A stretch of 48,256 nt of DNA from an uncultured Actinomycetes bacterium. Its GTDB lineage: Bacteria > Actinomycetota > Acidimicrobiia > Acidimicrobiales > SZUA-35. The notes below the pieces were generated by a model that was not told the DNA's origin, did not search any database, and was given only the letters and a program-made list of their open reading frames with translations. The stretch's first letter is position 1. The number at the start of each line of letters is the position of its first letter. The stretch spans positions 1 to 48,256 of the forward strand of contig CADEDH010000049.1 in assembly GCA_902826025.1 (NCBI GenBank), read 5' to 3'. Made by a program: the position numbers and the translations under genes. Below are positions 19,834 to 27,779 of this stretch, piece by piece.

Positions 19834-21531
19834 TCAGGGCCGACCGGTGATCAGGTCATCGAGGATCTGCCGCACTTCGGGGGACACCCCGCTCGGAGCG
19901 GCCGCTGGGGCCGCCGCCCGGGAGGCGCCGGACGGGGCGGCGACGATGTCGAACGGGTTGAACTCGGCCGGGCAGGTGAAGCCGTCGACGCTAGGGGCGA
20001 TCGACGGATCGACCAGGTAGCTGCCCGTGATCGAGCCGGCACAGCCGCTCAACCCGAGCGAGGTGTGGCCCGAGACGTCGACGGTTAGCAGGCTGGACGA
20101 GCGCAGCAGCCGGCGAACGGTCTGGGCTCCCTCGTAGCGGGTGGCCGGGTCGTACAGGTTGCCGATGACCAGCACCGGGTTCGACGTGGTGGCGGTGAAC
20201 GGGCCGGTGTAACGGTCGCGGTCCTCGAAGGGCCATACGGCGCAGGCGCTGCTCTGCCAGGTCCAGAGCCGGCCGAAGTAGCCGAACTCCCTGTCGGCGG
20301 CGATGCCGGCGCTCGTCCAGGCGCTGTGCCGGCGGGGGTTGTTGGAGTCGGTGCAGCCGACGGCCGGGAACCCCTCCACGATGTTCTGGTACGGCTCCTG
20401 GGGCGGCCGGTGGCGGCCGAACGACACCTCGATGGTCGGCGGGGCGGCCGGGCGGGCCGCCGGTTGGATCGCCCCCTCCAGATCAGCGACCACGGCGGCC
20501 ACGTCGGCGTAGGCGAAGGGGTTGTACAGGCCGCCCAGCACGAAGTTGATGAACAGGGCGTAGGTCACCTCGAACGTCTCACCGGTGGTGGGGTCGGCCA
20601 CGGTGACCGGTGCGGTCCGCAGGGCCTCGGCCACGGCGGCGAACCGCTCCCGCGGGTTGGGGGCCAGGGCGCAGTTGCCAGGGGCGGCCGCTTCGCACGC
20701 CCGGAATAGCGACTCGAGGGTCTCCTGGGCCCCCTCGTCGGATCGGATGGCTGTCGAGAACGGGATGCGTCCCGGCTTGTTCACGTAGGCCACCGGGTCG
20801 AGCACCCCGTCGATCACCATGGCCCGGACCCGGTTCGGGAACAGGTTGGCGTAGGTGGCGCCGAGGAAGGTGCCGTAGGAGAGGCCGAGATAGGAGAGCT
20901 TGTCGTCGCCGACGGCCTGACGGATCCGGTCCATGTCCCGGGCCACGTTGGCCGTCGACATGTGATCGGCGATGTCCCCGCCCCGGCGTTTGCAGTTGTC
21001 GGCCAGGTTGCGGTCGGTGGCGATGACCGACGTGACCTCGGACAAGCTCATCGGGAACGGGACCGGTGGCAGGCCGGCCAGAGAGTCGTCGAAGGTCGGG
21101 TAGCACAGCAGCGGCGAGCTGCGGGCGATGCCGCGGGGATCGAAGCCGACCAGGTCGAACCGATCGGCCACCTCGTCGCCGAACGCCAACCGGGCGAACG
21201 GCCCGAACCCCAGCGCCATGTCGATCCCCGAGGCGCCGGGGCCGCCCGGGTTGAGCAGGATCGAGCCGATCCGGCGGGCCGGGTCGGCCGCCGGAACCCG
21301 GACCATCTCGACCGCTATCGATCGGCCCTGGGGCCGGTCGTAGTCGAGCGGAACCGTGACCTGGCCGCACTCGTAGCTCGCCCCTGTCTCGGCCGTGACC
21401 TCCGGGTAGCACGGGGTCCAGGTGACCGTCGCCGGAGGTGAGGTGGGTGCCGCCTCAGCCGACGTGGACACCCCCGCCACCAGCGCCGCCAGCACGGCCA
21501 GCAGAGAGATCACCTTGCGCATCCGCCCCAT
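19834..21531 (-). CDS. secreted alpha/beta-hydrolase, S33 tripeptidyl-aminopeptidase-like
   Basis: 565 aa with a signal peptide: MRKVISLLAVLAALVAG followed by an Ala-rich cleavage region (AEAAP). The oxyanion block is LNPGGPGASGIDMAL, DLVGFDPRGIARSS follows, and nucleophile Ser218 is in LGLSYGTFLGA. The C-terminal TAP-like domain has PVLVIGNLYDPATRYEGAQ (acid region) and the catalytic-His region VDVSGHTSLGLSGC. These are hallmarks of Streptomyces-type tripeptidyl aminopeptidases and related exported proteases or esterases. ATG 21522 is an alternative start. It is monocistronic and divergent from the molybdenum-hydroxylase gene. Confidence 0.87.
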   Translation of the reverse strand: MGRMRKVISLLAVLAALVAGVSTSAEAAPTSPPATVTWTPCYPEVTAETGASYECGQVTVPLDYDRPQGRSIAVEMVRVPAADPARRIGSILLNPGGPGASGIDMALGFGPFARLAFGDEVADRFDLVGFDPRGIARSSPLLCYPTFDDSLAGLPPVPFPMSLSEVTSVIATDRNLADNCKRRGGDIADHMSTANVARDMDRIRQAVGDDKLSYLGLSYGTFLGATYANLFPNRVRAMVIDGVLDPVAYVNKPGRIPFSTAIRSDEGAQETLESLFRACEAAAPGNCALAPNPRERFAAVAEALRTAPVTVADPTTGETFEVTYALFINFVLGGLYNPFAYADVAAVVADLEGAIQPAARPAAPPTIEVSFGRHRPPQEPYQNIVEGFPAVGCTDSNNPRRHSAWTSAGIAADREFGYFGRLWTWQSSACAVWPFEDRDRYTGPFTATTSNPVLVIGNLYDPATRYEGAQTVRRLLRSSSLLTVDVSGHTSLGLSGCAGSITGSYLVDPSIAPSVDGFTCPAEFNPFDIVAAPSGASRAAAPAAAPSGVSPEVRQILDDLITGRP

Positions 21532-21705
21532 GCGTTCTTCTTTCTTGTCGTTTCAACCGCCAAGCGGAAACGTAGCCGACACAACGATTCGTTGGTGGGG
21601 CGGGGCATGAGTGATCTGACCTGGCTGCTCCCCGGAGCGGCCGGTCCAGGCGCTGTATGGTGTCGTCGGAAAACTGACGTCAGCCAGAAGTCGAGGCGAT
21701 GAGCG

Positions 21706-23961
21706 ATGAGCATTCTCGGGAACAAGGTCGTCCGCCGTGAAGATCCGCGGTTTCTCACCGGTGGAGGTACCTATGTCGAGAACCTCAAGCTCGACCGCCC
21801 GGCGTACCTCGTCTACGTCCGCTCGATCCTGGCCCACGCCCGCATCACCGGCGTCGACACCGAGGAGGCCAAGGCGGCCCCCGGTGTGCTCGGGGTGTTC
21901 ACCGGGGCCGAGGTGACCGAGGCCCTGGGCCTCGCGCCCAACGTGTTCCCCATGTTCCCGGCCGAGATGCGCCGCCCCTACGTGGCCGCCGACGTGGCGC
22001 GCTATGTGGGCCAGCCCCTGGTGGCGGTGTTGGCCGAGAGTCGGGCGGCGGCGGTCGACGCCGCCGAGCTGGTGCTGGTCGACTACGAGGAGCTGCCGGT
22101 GGTGATCGACCTGGAAGCGTCGGCCACCGATGAGGTCGTCCTGTTCCCCGACCACGGCACCAACGTGCTCAACCGTATGAGCTCCGAGCACCAGGCCGAC
22201 TTCAGCGGTGCCGAGGTGGTGGTGGCGGAGCGCATCGTCAATCAGCGCCTCACCGGCGCCCCCATCGAGCCCCGGGCCGGGGCCGCCTGGTGGACCGACG
22301 ACGGCCGCCTGATCCACTGGTCGGCCTGCCAGGGCGCCCATCCCACCCGCGACCTGTTGGCCACGGTCTACGGCCTGGAGCCGGCTCAGGTGCAGGTGGT
22401 GGTGCCCGACGTGGGAGGTGGGTTCGGGGCCAAGAGTCGCACGTACCCCGAGGAGCTGGCGCTGGCCTGGTACGCCCGCCAGTTGGGCCGGCCCGTGAAG
22501 TGGACCGAGACCCGGTCCGAGAACGTGGCCGCCATGCCCCAGGGTCGGGGCCAGATCCAGTACGCGAGGCTCGGCGGCACCCGCGACGGGAAGATCACGG
22601 CCTACCAGCTCGACGTGTTCCAGGACGCGGGGGCCTACCCCATCATCGGGGCCATCCTGGCCGGTATGACCCAGCGGATGCTCACCGGGGTCTACGAGAT
22701 CGCCAACTGCGGCTTCAACGGCACGGCGGTGGTGACCAACAAGGTGTCGACCACGGCCTACCGGGGGGCAGGGCGGCCCGAGGCCACCGTGGCCATCGAG
22801 CGAATGATCGATCGCTACGCCGCCGAGATCGGCATGGACCCGGCCGAGGTCCGCCGTATCAACCTCGTGCCCCGCTTCACCCAGCCCTACACCACCGGTA
22901 TCGGCACCCAGTACGACTCGGGCGACTACCCGGCGGCGCTGGAGATGGTGCTGGACAAGGCGGGCTACGCCGAGCTGCGGGCCGAGCAGGCCCGGCGCCG
23001 GGCCGACGGGTCCACCGAGCTCCTGGGCATCGGCCTCGGGGTGTACGTCGAGATCACGGCCGGTGGCCCCGGCGGCGAGTTCGGCTCGATCGAGCTGCTC
23101 CCCGGGGGCCGGATGCGGGTGACCAGCGGCGCCACCCCGGCGGGCCAGGGCCACGACACCACCTGGGCCATGCTCGTGTCGGAGTACACGGGCGTGGCCA
23201 TGGACGACATCGAGGTGATCCACGGCGACACCGATGCCGTGGACCGGGGCGGGCTCACCGTCGGCTCCCGTTCGGTCCAGCTGGCCGGGTCGGCCCTGGT
23301 CGACGCAGCCGGGATCCTCATCGAGAAGGCCCGCAACCGGGCCGCCGACCAGCTTGAAGCGGCCCTGGGCGACGTCGTGTTCGACGTTGAAGCCGGCCGG
23401 TTCCACGTGGTCGGCAGCCCGGTGCCGGCCCTGGGCTGGGCCGACCTGGCCGCCGACGCCCCCGAGCCGCTGATCGCCGGTACCGACTTCTCCGCTCCGA
23501 TGCCCACGTTTCCCAGCGGGGCCCACCTGGCGGTGGTGTTGGTCGACACCGAGACCGGGCGGGTGCGGCTCGACCGGATGGTGGCGGTGGACGACGCCGG
23601 CACGATCATCAATCCGCTGCTGGCCGAGGGCCAGGTCCACGGTGGCCTGGCCCAGGGGGTGGCCCAGGCCCTGTACGAGCAGATCGTGTACGACGAGTCG
23701 GGCAACCTGCTGACCTCGAACTTCATGGACTACATGATCGTGTCGGCCACGGAGATGCCGAGCTACGAGGTGCACCACATCGAGACGCCCACCTGGGTGA
23801 ACCCGCTGGGGGCCAAGGGGGTGGGGGAGTCGGGCACGATCGGATCGATCCCCGCCGTCTACAACGCCGTGATCGACGCCGTCAGCCACCTCGGCGTGCG
23901 CCACCTGGAAACCCCGCTCAGCCCCGAGCGGGTGTGGGCCGCTCTCCAGCCGATGGAGTAG
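21706..23961 (+). CDS. molybdenum hydroxylase large subunit (form II CoxL/xanthine dehydrogenase-like)
   Basis: 751 aa. The xanthine-dehydrogenase fold is clear: GNKVVRREDPRFLTGGGTYV at the N-terminus, GGGFGAKSRTYPEE, TPAGQGHDTTWAML and the catalytic Glu near residue 708 in KGVGESGTIG. The active-site loop is AYRGAGR (about 352-358), not the AYxCSFR of true CO dehydrogenase, so this is the form II or unknown-substrate group. The usual FAD (CoxM) and 2Fe-2S (CoxS) subunit genes are not adjacent, so the electron path is missing locally. The Rieske oxygenase genes follow after 40 nt, suggesting one operon. Confidence 0.87.
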   Translation: MSILGNKVVRREDPRFLTGGGTYVENLKLDRPAYLVYVRSILAHARITGVDTEEAKAAPGVLGVFTGAEVTEALGLAPNVFPMFPAEMRRPYVAADVARYVGQPLVAVLAESRAAAVDAAELVLVDYEELPVVIDLEASATDEVVLFPDHGTNVLNRMSSEHQADFSGAEVVVAERIVNQRLTGAPIEPRAGAAWWTDDGRLIHWSACQGAHPTRDLLATVYGLEPAQVQVVVPDVGGGFGAKSRTYPEELALAWYARQLGRPVKWTETRSENVAAMPQGRGQIQYARLGGTRDGKITAYQLDVFQDAGAYPIIGAILAGMTQRMLTGVYEIANCGFNGTAVVTNKVSTTAYRGAGRPEATVAIERMIDRYAAEIGMDPAEVRRINLVPRFTQPYTTGIGTQYDSGDYPAALEMVLDKAGYAELRAEQARRRADGSTELLGIGLGVYVEITAGGPGGEFGSIELLPGGRMRVTSGATPAGQGHDTTWAMLVSEYTGVAMDDIEVIHGDTDAVDRGGLTVGSRSVQLAGSALVDAAGILIEKARNRAADQLEAALGDVVFDVEAGRFHVVGSPVPALGWADLAADAPEPLIAGTDFSAPMPTFPSGAHLAVVLVDTETGRVRLDRMVAVDDAGTIINPLLAEGQVHGGLAQGVAQALYEQIVYDESGNLLTSNFMDYMIVSATEMPSYEVHHIETPTWVNPLGAKGVGESGTIGSIPAVYNAVIDAVSHLGVRHLETPLSPERVWAALQPME

Positions 23962-24001
23962 CGTCGGGAGCGGAGAGAAGTTCGTGCCGAGGGGGAACCG
24001 C

Positions 24002-25330
24002 ATGCACGGATCGACTGAAGCGGCGGCGGTCGACGTCGGGTCATTGGTGTTGTGCCCCGAGGTCGACCCCGCCACCCCGCACCGGGTCCATCGCCGCCTC
24101 TACACCGACCCGGCGGTGTTCGCGGCCGAGATGGACGCCATCTTCGGCCGGACCTGGGTCTACGTAGGCCATGAGAGCGAGATCCCGGAGCCGGGGGCGT
24201 TCACCTCGACCCTGATCGGCCGTACGCCGGTGATCCTCACCCGCACCGACGCCGGCGAGATCGCGGTGCTGCTCAACCGGTGCACTCACCGGGCGGCCAC
24301 GGTCTGCCAGGAACGGCGGGGGCAGAACCGGTTCTTCCGCTGCCCGTATCACGGCTGGTCGTTCCGGCCCGACGGCACCCTGGTGGGGTTCACCTACGCC
24401 GACGGCTACGACGACCCGGACGTGTCGGCCGACGACTTCACCCTCGGGCGCCCGCCCCGGGTGGCCAGCTACCGGGGGTTCGTGTTCGCCTCGCTGGCCG
24501 CCGACGGGCCCAGCCTGACGGAGCACCTGGGTAACGCGGCGGCCTACATCGACCTGCTGGTGGACCTGAGCCCCAGCGGGCGCCTGGTGGTGGGGGCGCC
24601 GGGAGAGAGCCGGTACAGCTATCCCGGGAACTGGAAGATCCAGAGCGAGAACGGGGTCGACGGCTATCACGCCAACTTCGTGCACCTCGCCTTCCTGGAG
24701 GGGGCGGCGCCCGACAACAAGGCGCTGCGGATGTTCGCCGGCACTTCGCCGTGCCGTTCGGTCGATCTCGGCCACGGCCACGCCCTGCTCGACCAGCGGC
24801 CGGTGATGGCCGATCCGTTCGAGCGGCGGGCGGCGGCCACACCGCAGGGCCGGGCCCACCGGGCGGCGTTGGAGGAGCGCCTGGGCGCCGAGCGGGCACG
24901 GGAGGTGATCCGCACCTCGGGCGGGCTCGGCTTCAATCTGCTGGTGTACCCGAACCTGCTGTTCATCCAGTACCACGTCAGGGTGGTCCAGCCGGTCGCG
25001 GTCGACCGGACGGAGGTGGTGCTGTTCCCGATCCTGTTCGAGGGCGACGGCACGTTGGAGAGCGACGAGCTGGCCCTGGGCCTCAACGCCGAACGGCTGC
25101 GGGGCCACGAGGGGTTCTACGGGCCGGCCGGGGGCGGGGTGCCGGGAGATCTGGAGATGTTCCGCCGGGTCCAGGAGGGGCTGGCGGTGGAGCAGGTGGA
25201 GTGGCTCAGCTTCGAGCGGGGCCGCACCCGGGAGTCCCGCGAGCCCGACGGGAGCCGGGTGGGTCACATGACCGACGAGGGGCCCCAGCGCAGCTTCTAC
25301 CGTCGGTGGCTGGCCGAGATGGCGGGGTGA
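24002..25330 (+). CDS. Rieske aromatic-ring-hydroxylating oxygenase, alpha subunit
   Basis: 442 aa. The Rieske 2Fe-2S site is CTH at residues 94-96 and CPYH at 114-117. The mononuclear iron site lies in NWKIQSENGVDGYHANFVHLAF, with the Asp that bridges subunits and two His ligands. The rest matches the catalytic domain of benzoate/salicylate-type dioxygenases. Substrate cannot be read. A GTG at 23984 is an alternative start with its own purine-rich site; ATG 24002 follows AGGGGG. The beta subunit follows immediately; no ferredoxin or reductase gene is nearby. Confidence 0.9.
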   Translation: MHGSTEAAAVDVGSLVLCPEVDPATPHRVHRRLYTDPAVFAAEMDAIFGRTWVYVGHESEIPEPGAFTSTLIGRTPVILTRTDAGEIAVLLNRCTHRAATVCQERRGQNRFFRCPYHGWSFRPDGTLVGFTYADGYDDPDVSADDFTLGRPPRVASYRGFVFASLAADGPSLTEHLGNAAAYIDLLVDLSPSGRLVVGAPGESRYSYPGNWKIQSENGVDGYHANFVHLAFLEGAAPDNKALRMFAGTSPCRSVDLGHGHALLDQRPVMADPFERRAAATPQGRAHRAALEERLGAERAREVIRTSGGLGFNLLVYPNLLFIQYHVRVVQPVAVDRTEVVLFPILFEGDGTLESDELALGLNAERLRGHEGFYGPAGGGVPGDLEMFRRVQEGLAVEQVEWLSFERGRTRESREPDGSRVGHMTDEGPQRSFYRRWLAEMAG

Positions 25331-25332
25331 CG

Positions 25333-25836
25333 ATGAGCCGTTCGCTCCTCGATCCGACGGTGGTCGATCTCGTGCAGCACGAGGCGGCTCTGCTCGACGA
25401 GCGCCGGCTGGAGGACTGGCTGGCCCTGTTCGCCTCCGACGGCCTGCTGTGGGTGCCGGGCCGGGCCGGCGAGGTCGACCCGGGGTGCCACGTCTCGATC
25501 ATCTACGACCACCTGCCCCAGCTCCGGGCCCGGGTCACCCGGCTCCTGTCGGGCAAGGAGACCGCTCAGGACCCGCCGTCGCGCACTATGCGGGCCATCA
25601 CCAATCTCCGCCTGGTGAGCGAGCCCGACCCGGGGGGAGAGGTGACGGTGGAGTCGGTCCAGGTGTTGTACGAGACCCGGGGGGTTGGCGCTCCGCTGCT
25701 CGTGCTGCCGGCCCGGGTCACCCACCGTCTGCGGCCGGCCGCCGACGGACCGCGGCCGGAGTGGGCCATCGTGTCCAAGCGCATCGACCTCCTCGAGGTC
25801 GAGCGCCATTTCGACAACCTGGCCTTCCTACTCTGA
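25333..25836 (+). CDS. aromatic-ring-hydroxylating oxygenase, beta subunit
   Basis: 167 aa of the small cone-fold subunit family (SnoaL/NTF2-like). Typical blocks are VVDLVQHEAALLDERRLEDW, FASDGLLWVPG, SIIYDHLPQLRARV and the C-terminal ending HFDNLAFLL. It has a structural role, holding the alpha3beta3 hexamer together. A GTG at 25327 overlaps the alpha-subunit stop (GTGA) and is an alternative start; either way the pair is coupled. Confidence 0.88.
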   Translation: MSRSLLDPTVVDLVQHEAALLDERRLEDWLALFASDGLLWVPGRAGEVDPGCHVSIIYDHLPQLRARVTRLLSGKETAQDPPSRTMRAITNLRLVSEPDPGGEVTVESVQVLYETRGVGAPLLVLPARVTHRLRPAADGPRPEWAIVSKRIDLLEVERHFDNLAFLL

Positions 25837-25884
25837 CACCCGGATGTTTCGCCGCAGGCGAAACTCCAGGTCGCCGCAGGCGAC
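25831..25884. repeat. TCTGACACC half-element and two GCC-GCA-GGC hairpins
   Basis: CTCTGACACC with CCGG (25831-25843) overlaps the stop of the beta subunit. Two stems follow: GTTTCGCC-GCA-GGCGAAAC (25846-25864) and GTCGCC-GCA-GGCGAC (25870-25884). They lie between convergent genes and share the core of the hairpins near 15.85 kb, while their flanks differ on both sides of each stem so that pairing is kept. Likely a bidirectional terminator. Confidence 0.7.
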
Positions 25885-25886
25885 AC

Positions 25887-26873
25887 CTAGGCCACCAGGT
25901 CGACGGCGGTTCGGACCCGCTCCATCACCGTGGCCGCGATGGCGCGAGCCTTGGTGGAGCCGATGTGGAGCAGCTCGGCGGTGGAGGCTGGGTCGAGCTG
26001 GGCCCGCCGTTCCTGGATGGGCCGCAGCATCTCGATGAGGGCCGCCGCCGCGTCGGCCTTGAGCGGGCCGTACTGGCTGTAGTTCTCGGCCACCTTGTCG
26101 GGGTCGGTGTCGGTGCACACGGCCAGCACGGTGAGCAAGTTCGACACGCCGGGCTTGTTGATCGGGTCGTAGCGGACCTCGGCGTCGTTGTCGGTCACGG
26201 CCCGCTTGAACTTCCGCTCGATGTCGGCTGGGGCATCGGTGAGCAGCACGGTGCCCATCGGGGAGTCGGCGGACTTCGACATCTTGTTCTCGGGGTGCTG
26301 GAGGTCCATGATCCGGGCCCCGGCCTCCGGGATCCGGTGCTCCGGCACCTTCAGCACCGGGCCGTAGCGGCTGTTGAACCGGACGGTGACGTCCCGGGTG
26401 AACTCCAGGTGCTGGCGCTGGTCGTCGCCCACCGGCACCACGTCGGTGTCGTAGAGCACGATGTCGGCGGCCTGGAGGGCGGGGTAGGTGAACAGCCCGG
26501 CCGACACGAACTCGGCCTGCTCCCGCTTGTCCTTGAACTGGGTCATGCGCTGCAGCTCGCCGTAGGCGGCCGTGCACTGGAGCAGCCAGGCCAGCTCCGA
26601 GTGCTCCCGCACCTGGGACTGGACGAACAGGATGGAGCGCTCGGGGTCGATGCCGATGGCCAGGAGATCGGCCGCCATCTCCAGCGTGGCCTGGCGGATC
26701 TCCCCGGGGGCTCGGGGCACGGTGAGGGCATGAAGGTCCACGACGCAGTAGATGCCGTCGGTTGTTTCCTGCATCTTCACCCAGTTTCGGATGGCGCCCA
26801 GATAGTTGCCCAGATGGAGGGCTCCTGTCGGTTGGATCCCGGAGAAAGCCCGGGGGCGCGTCTGGGTGGTCAT
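25887..26873 (-). CDS. trpS: tryptophanyl-tRNA synthetase
   Basis: A 328-aa class I synthetase that charges tRNA-Trp. The HIGH-equivalent is PTGALHLGNYLGA near the N-terminus, KMSKS is at about residue 197 in ENKMSKSADSP, and the tryptophan pocket region YPALQAADIVLYDTDVVPVG with DQRQHLEFTRD is intact. Length is normal. It is transcribed alone toward the Rieske operon and has a leaderless-type promoter. Confidence 0.96.
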   Translation of the reverse strand: MTTQTRPRAFSGIQPTGALHLGNYLGAIRNWVKMQETTDGIYCVVDLHALTVPRAPGEIRQATLEMAADLLAIGIDPERSILFVQSQVREHSELAWLLQCTAAYGELQRMTQFKDKREQAEFVSAGLFTYPALQAADIVLYDTDVVPVGDDQRQHLEFTRDVTVRFNSRYGPVLKVPEHRIPEAGARIMDLQHPENKMSKSADSPMGTVLLTDAPADIERKFKRAVTDNDAEVRYDPINKPGVSNLLTVLAVCTDTDPDKVAENYSQYGPLKADAAAALIEMLRPIQERRAQLDPASTAELLHIGSTKARAIAATVMERVRTAVDLVA

Positions 26874-26881
26874 GGATGCGT

Positions 26882-26887
26882 AGACTA
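26882..26887 (-). promoter_or_regulatory. -10 box of trpS (leaderless)
   Basis: On the minus strand TAGTCT ends 8 nt before ATG 26873. No Shine-Dalgarno is present. Confidence 0.6.
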
Positions 26888-26976
26888 GAGGTCGGAAGCG
26901 GTCAGCGGCATCGAGATTCCTCCTGGATTCGAGACGTCGTCGTGTCTGTGCGGGACGGAGCCCTTCGAGAGAGGGC

Positions 26977-26982
26977 TAGAAT
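26977..26982 (+). promoter_or_regulatory. -10 box of scpA (leaderless)
   Basis: TAGAAT ends 7 nt before ATG 26990, with no Shine-Dalgarno. With the trpS box on the other strand this is a divergent promoter region. Confidence 0.65.
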
Positions 26983-26989
26983 CACAACG

Positions 26990-27769
26990 ATGTCATTTCA
27001 AGTTCAGGTCGAAGCGTTCGAAGGTCCCTTCGATCTGCTGCTCCATCTGATCCTCAAGGAGGACGTGGATCTCTACGAGATCCGCCTGTCCGAGATCGTG
27101 GACGCCTATCTGGCCGAGCTGTCGAACCGCAAGGAGTGCGACCTCGAGGTCGCCACCGAATTTCTCCTGATCGCGGCCACCCTGATCGAGCTGAAGTGCC
27201 GCCGGCTGCTCCCCCACGACGACTCGATCGACCTCGACGAGGAGCTCGGCCTGTGGGAGGAGCGCGACCTGCTGCTGGCCCGGCTGCTCGAGTGCAAGAC
27301 GTTCAAGGACGCGGCCCAGGTACTGGAGGCGATGATCGAGACGGCGGGCCTTTCGGTGCCCCGACGGTCCGGTCTGGAGGACCAGTTCCTCGATCTGAGC
27401 CCCGATCCGTTGGCCGGCGTGACGGGAGACAAGCTGCGGTCGGCCTTCCTGCGGGCGGTCACGGCCAAGCCCAAGCCGGAGCTGTCGCTGGCCCACGTCA
27501 CGCCGGTGAAGGCCAACGTGGGCGATGCCATAGCCGAGTTCCTGGAGCTCCTGCCCACGTCGGGGCCCCGCTCGTTCCGCAGTCTCACCCAGGGGCTGAC
27601 CGAGCGGGTGGAGGTGGTCGTACGCTTCCTGGCCGTGCTGGAGCTGTTCAAACAGGGCCTGGTGGAGCTGGAGCAGGTGAGGAGCTTCGGCGAGCTGACG
27701 GTCACCTGGATCGGCTCGGCCGACTCCCGGGAGATGGCGCTGGCCGGCGCCGACGACTACGAGGGCTGA
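26990..27769 (+). CDS. scpA: segregation and condensation protein A
   Basis: A 259-aa kleisin subunit of the SMC-ScpAB condensin. The N-terminus FQVQVEAFEGPFDLLLHLI and VDLYEIRLSEIVDAYL is classic ScpA, as is the helical block ATEFLLIAATLIELKCRRLLP. The C-terminal winged helix (RVEVVVRFLAVLELFKQGLVELEQ) contacts the SMC head. ATG 26990 is chosen from the promoter spacing and because family homology starts at residue 1. ScpB follows 10 nt after the stop. Confidence 0.94.
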   Translation: MSFQVQVEAFEGPFDLLLHLILKEDVDLYEIRLSEIVDAYLAELSNRKECDLEVATEFLLIAATLIELKCRRLLPHDDSIDLDEELGLWEERDLLLARLLECKTFKDAAQVLEAMIETAGLSVPRRSGLEDQFLDLSPDPLAGVTGDKLRSAFLRAVTAKPKPELSLAHVTPVKANVGDAIAEFLELLPTSGPRSFRSLTQGLTERVEVVVRFLAVLELFKQGLVELEQVRSFGELTVTWIGSADSREMALAGADDYEG

Positions 27770-27779
27770 AAGGCTCCCC

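Noticed and set aside
21553..24075. Very long minus-strand open frame (840 codons) opposite the molybdenum hydroxylase
   Set aside because: It is the His/Gly/Val-rich mirror of a GC-rich gene; the plus strand carries all family motifs.
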